Assembly: GCF_900566075.1 (NCBI RefSeq)
Contig: NZ_UPHU01000001.1
Location: 4,774,325-4,838,324 of the forward strand
DNA from: Mycobacterium pseudokansasii
GTDB taxonomy: Bacteria; Actinomycetota; Actinomycetes; Mycobacteriales; Mycobacteriaceae
DNA length: 64,000 bases
Direction: 5' to 3'
Shown: positions 62,195 through 64,000 of the stretch, piece after piece
Numbering within the stretch: position 1 is the stretch's first letter
Layout: the number at the start of each line of letters is the position of its first letter
The notes under the pieces: model-generated
The model's input: the letters and a program-made list of their open reading frames with translations, nothing else
Told to the model about the DNA's origin: nothing
Databases searched by the model: none
Made by a program: the position numbers and the translations under genes

Positions 62195-62911
62195 ATGTCT
62201 GCCTATGGTGCTGGGGTGGAAACCAACACGCTTCCCGTGGACCAAGCGCTGAACGAAACCCGGACCGGCGACCTGTGGTTGTTTCGGGGGCGGTCCGGCC
62301 CGGACCGCGCCATTCAGACGTTGACCAACAGCCCGGTGAACCACGTCGGTATGACGGTGGCCATCGACGACTTGCCGCCGCTGATCTGGCATGCCGAACT
62401 GGGCGACAAGCTCGTGGACGTGTGGACCGGCACCCACCATCGGGGGGTGCAGCTCAACGACGCCCGCGGGGTCGTGGAACAGTGGACCGGGCGCTACCAG
62501 CAGCGGTGCTGGCTGCGCCAGCTGACCCCGTATGCCAACCGGGATCAGGAGAACCAACTACTGCGGGTGATCGCGCGGATGGACGGCACCCCATTCCCGA
62601 CCACCGCTCGGCTGACCGGCCGCTGGCTACGTGGCCGGCTTCCCACCATCAACGACTGGATCCGGGGAATCCCCTTGGTGGACAACAAGGTTCGCGAACA
62701 GACCCAAAGACGCAAGGCAACCCGACGCGCGCTGGGTCTGGAGACGGCGTACTGCGCCGAGACGGTGGCGATCACCTATGAGGAGATGGGGTTGCTGGCC
62801 ACCGACAAGGATGCGAACTGGTTCGACCCGGGCAAGTTCTGGAGTGGCGACACGCTGCCGCTGGCGCCGGGTTACCGACTGGGCAACGAGATCGCCGTGA
62901 TCGTCGGCTAG
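62195..62911 (+). CDS. Permuted papain-like (NlpC/P60 / YiiX-type) protein
   Basis: This 238-residue protein has, in permuted order, a histidine in SPVNHVGMTVAIDDLPPLIW, WHAEL, and later the cysteine in YCAETVAITYEEMGLL, which fits a circularly permuted NlpC/P60 fold like YiiX. These enzymes cleave amide bonds, often in peptidoglycan or lipids. It matches M. tuberculosis Rv1118c in position as recalled. No signal peptide is seen, so a cytosolic or membrane-lipid substrate is more likely. Confidence 0.72.
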   Translation: MSAYGAGVETNTLPVDQALNETRTGDLWLFRGRSGPDRAIQTLTNSPVNHVGMTVAIDDLPPLIWHAELGDKLVDVWTGTHHRGVQLNDARGVVEQWTGRYQQRCWLRQLTPYANRDQENQLLRVIARMDGTPFPTTARLTGRWLRGRLPTINDWIRGIPLVDNKVREQTQRRKATRRALGLETAYCAETVAITYEEMGLLATDKDANWFDPGKFWSGDTLPLAPGYRLGNEIAVIVG

Positions 62912-63231
62912 CCCACCGACATCTCCCCCATCGCCGACCACCCGGTGGCGTCGATCGTCTGGCTGATGATCTTTGGCGTGGACGCCAACGCCTGCGGCAA
63001 CTGCTGCATGGCCTGCTTGAAGTGATCGCTGTTGACGTGGGCCGCGCCGGCATCACCGTCACGGAAGGCTTCGACCAGAACGTATTCGGCCGGGTTGTCC
63101 AGGCTGCGCGACCACTCGAACCACAGGTTGCCCGCTTCGGCGCGGGTGGCCGCGGTGAACGGCGCCACCAGATCCGGCCAGCGTTGGCTCCACTCGGGTT
63201 TGGTTTCGAACTTGACGACGATGAAGATCAT
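62908..63231 (-). CDS. Antibiotic biosynthesis monooxygenase (ABM) family protein
   Basis: This 107-residue protein begins MIFIVVKFETKPEWSQRWPD. A single ABM ferredoxin-like domain includes FTAATRAEAGNLWFEWSRSL, EYVLVEAFRDGDAGAAHVNS and HFKQAMQQLP. It is the size of M. tuberculosis Rv1117 as recalled. Such proteins are dimeric and may oxidise or degrade quinones or haem; here the substrate is unknown. It overlaps the 62195-62911 stop by four bases on the opposite strand. Confidence 0.86.
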   Translation of the reverse strand: MIFIVVKFETKPEWSQRWPDLVAPFTAATRAEAGNLWFEWSRSLDNPAEYVLVEAFRDGDAGAAHVNSDHFKQAMQQLPQALASTPKIISQTIDATGWSAMGEMSVG

Positions 63232-63300
63232 TGCCGCTCCCCACTTCTGCCGCCGGCCGCATGCCTGACAGGCAGGGTCAGAATACCCAGCAGACCTCGG

Positions 63301-63825
63301 TCAACTGAGCTGCACTCGGGTGGTCACCGGAGTGGCATTGCGGGTCAGATCCAGCACCGGGCAGTGCTGGTCGACTGCCTGCTGCAATTCGCGGTAGCGT
63401 TCCGGCGTCTCGGGCCCGGTCACGCTGATCACCACGCGGACCTCCTGGAAGCCGGAGCGGACGGTGTCGTCGAATCCGAAGAAGCCCTGCACGTCGAGAT
63501 CACCTTCGGCATGCGCGGTGATGTCGTCGACCGCGATCCCAAGCCTTTCCGCCCAGAAGCGCCAGGTGACGATTTGGCAGGAGAGCAGCGAAGCCAGGTA
63601 GTACTCAACGGGGTTCGGGGCCTTGCTCTCACCGCCGAGGGGTGGCGGCTCGTCGATTTCGACCTGATACTGGCCGAGGCTTACCGTGCTGGCCACCGCG
63701 TCGTGAGCGGTGGCTGAAGCCTGGAATACCACCCGCCCGTTTGCCCGGTCGGCGGTTACCGCCTGCCGGGTGGCGGCGATGATCCGGCCCAAAGCGGTGC
63801 TGTGCTCGGCGGCTTGGGATGTCAC
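63301..63825 (-). CDS. OsmC/Ohr-family peroxidase-like protein
   Basis: This 174-residue protein is read from GTG (63825, VTSQAAEHSTALGRIIAATR) after AAGGAG; a TTG three codons before GTG is also possible. Both family cysteines are visible: LASLLSCQIVTWRFWAERLG and VDQHCPVLDLTRNATP. OsmC proteins reduce organic hydroperoxides with thiol donors in the cytosol. The motifs around the first cysteine resemble the OsmC branch more than Ohr. Confidence 0.87.
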   Translation of the reverse strand: MTSQAAEHSTALGRIIAATRQAVTADRANGRVVFQASATAHDAVASTVSLGQYQVEIDEPPPLGGESKAPNPVEYYLASLLSCQIVTWRFWAERLGIAVDDITAHAEGDLDVQGFFGFDDTVRSGFQEVRVVISVTGPETPERYRELQQAVDQHCPVLDLTRNATPVTTRVQLS

Positions 63826-64000
63826 AAGCAAAACTCCTTCCGTCCCGCGCAATGGTAAGGGAGCATCGACCGCCGAATCGAGCCTAAGCCTCAGCGTGAA
63901 CGAATCCCCGCATCCACGAAAATCGAATTCGGCATCGGGCGACCGTGACAAATTAATGCCCCACAAAATGGCGCAGCCGCGCCCGCACCGCATTGTGATT
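63826..64000. other. Upstream region of osmC-like gene at window end
   Basis: Holds the AAGGAG site and promoter area of the OsmC gene. No further gene can be recognised before the window ends. Confidence 0.4.

Overview
The window comes from a slow-growing, high-GC Mycobacterium. It has PE_PGRS and several PPE genes, a REP13E12-type HNH gene, an Rv0083-Rv0087-like hyc cluster, and an inverted equivalent of the M. tuberculosis Rv1117-Rv1133c segment (gene order recalled from memory). The species cannot be fixed from the sequence alone.

Layout: 1-2674, the end of a lipid or steroid oxidation operon (two acyl-CoA dehydrogenases and an SDR). 2907-7772, a PPE / PE_PGRS / PPE cluster. 8432-14324, a three-domain DUF190 protein divergent from a second-type enolase gene; the enolase is split near its 3' end by two tandem 1691-bp IS1380-family copies, and its last 21 codons lie beyond them. 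14354-22324, a seven-gene minus-strand operon (NUDIX, hycD, hycP, hycQ, hycE, ferredoxin-NuoB fusion, large antiporter subunit) for a membrane complex related to group 4 hydrogenases that has lost most metal ligands. 22765-27533, nested mobile DNA: a dead rve-type IS carrying a complete recombinase-in-trio (RIT) element. 27681-32245, a phosphatase, an MFS transporter, a regulator with two TetR HTH domains, and an SDR. 32335-37343, a cobalamin riboswitch and metE, convergent with a DUF3556 membrane protein, then a small secreted protein. 38070-45953, accessory genes: a PPE-SHOCT fusion, an amine oxidase, a decayed PE gene with an IS3 remnant, a radical SAM / proline-rich membrane protein / Lgt-like cassette with lgt frameshifted, a PGRS remnant and DoxX. 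46096-63825, a largely conserved block: short PpdK, REP13E12 HNH gene in direct repeats, YhhN-like protein, winged-helix protein, WS/DGAT-like acyltransferase, EphC, PPE, TetR, VOC protein, DUF3533 protein, BpoB-like hydrolase, gnd2, zwf1, adenylate cyclase, permuted NlpC/P60-like protein, ABM monooxygenase, OsmC.

Functional themes: gnd2 and zwf1 form the NADP-reducing oxidative pentose phosphate pair. metE is expected to be repressed by B12 through its leader. The hyc complex keeps its antiporter-like membrane arm but probably cannot bind NiFe. The Lgt / radical SAM cassette looks like lipid or lipoprotein modification. Insertion sequences have inactivated or altered eno, an older IS transposase and a PE gene, so this is an actively remodelled segment.
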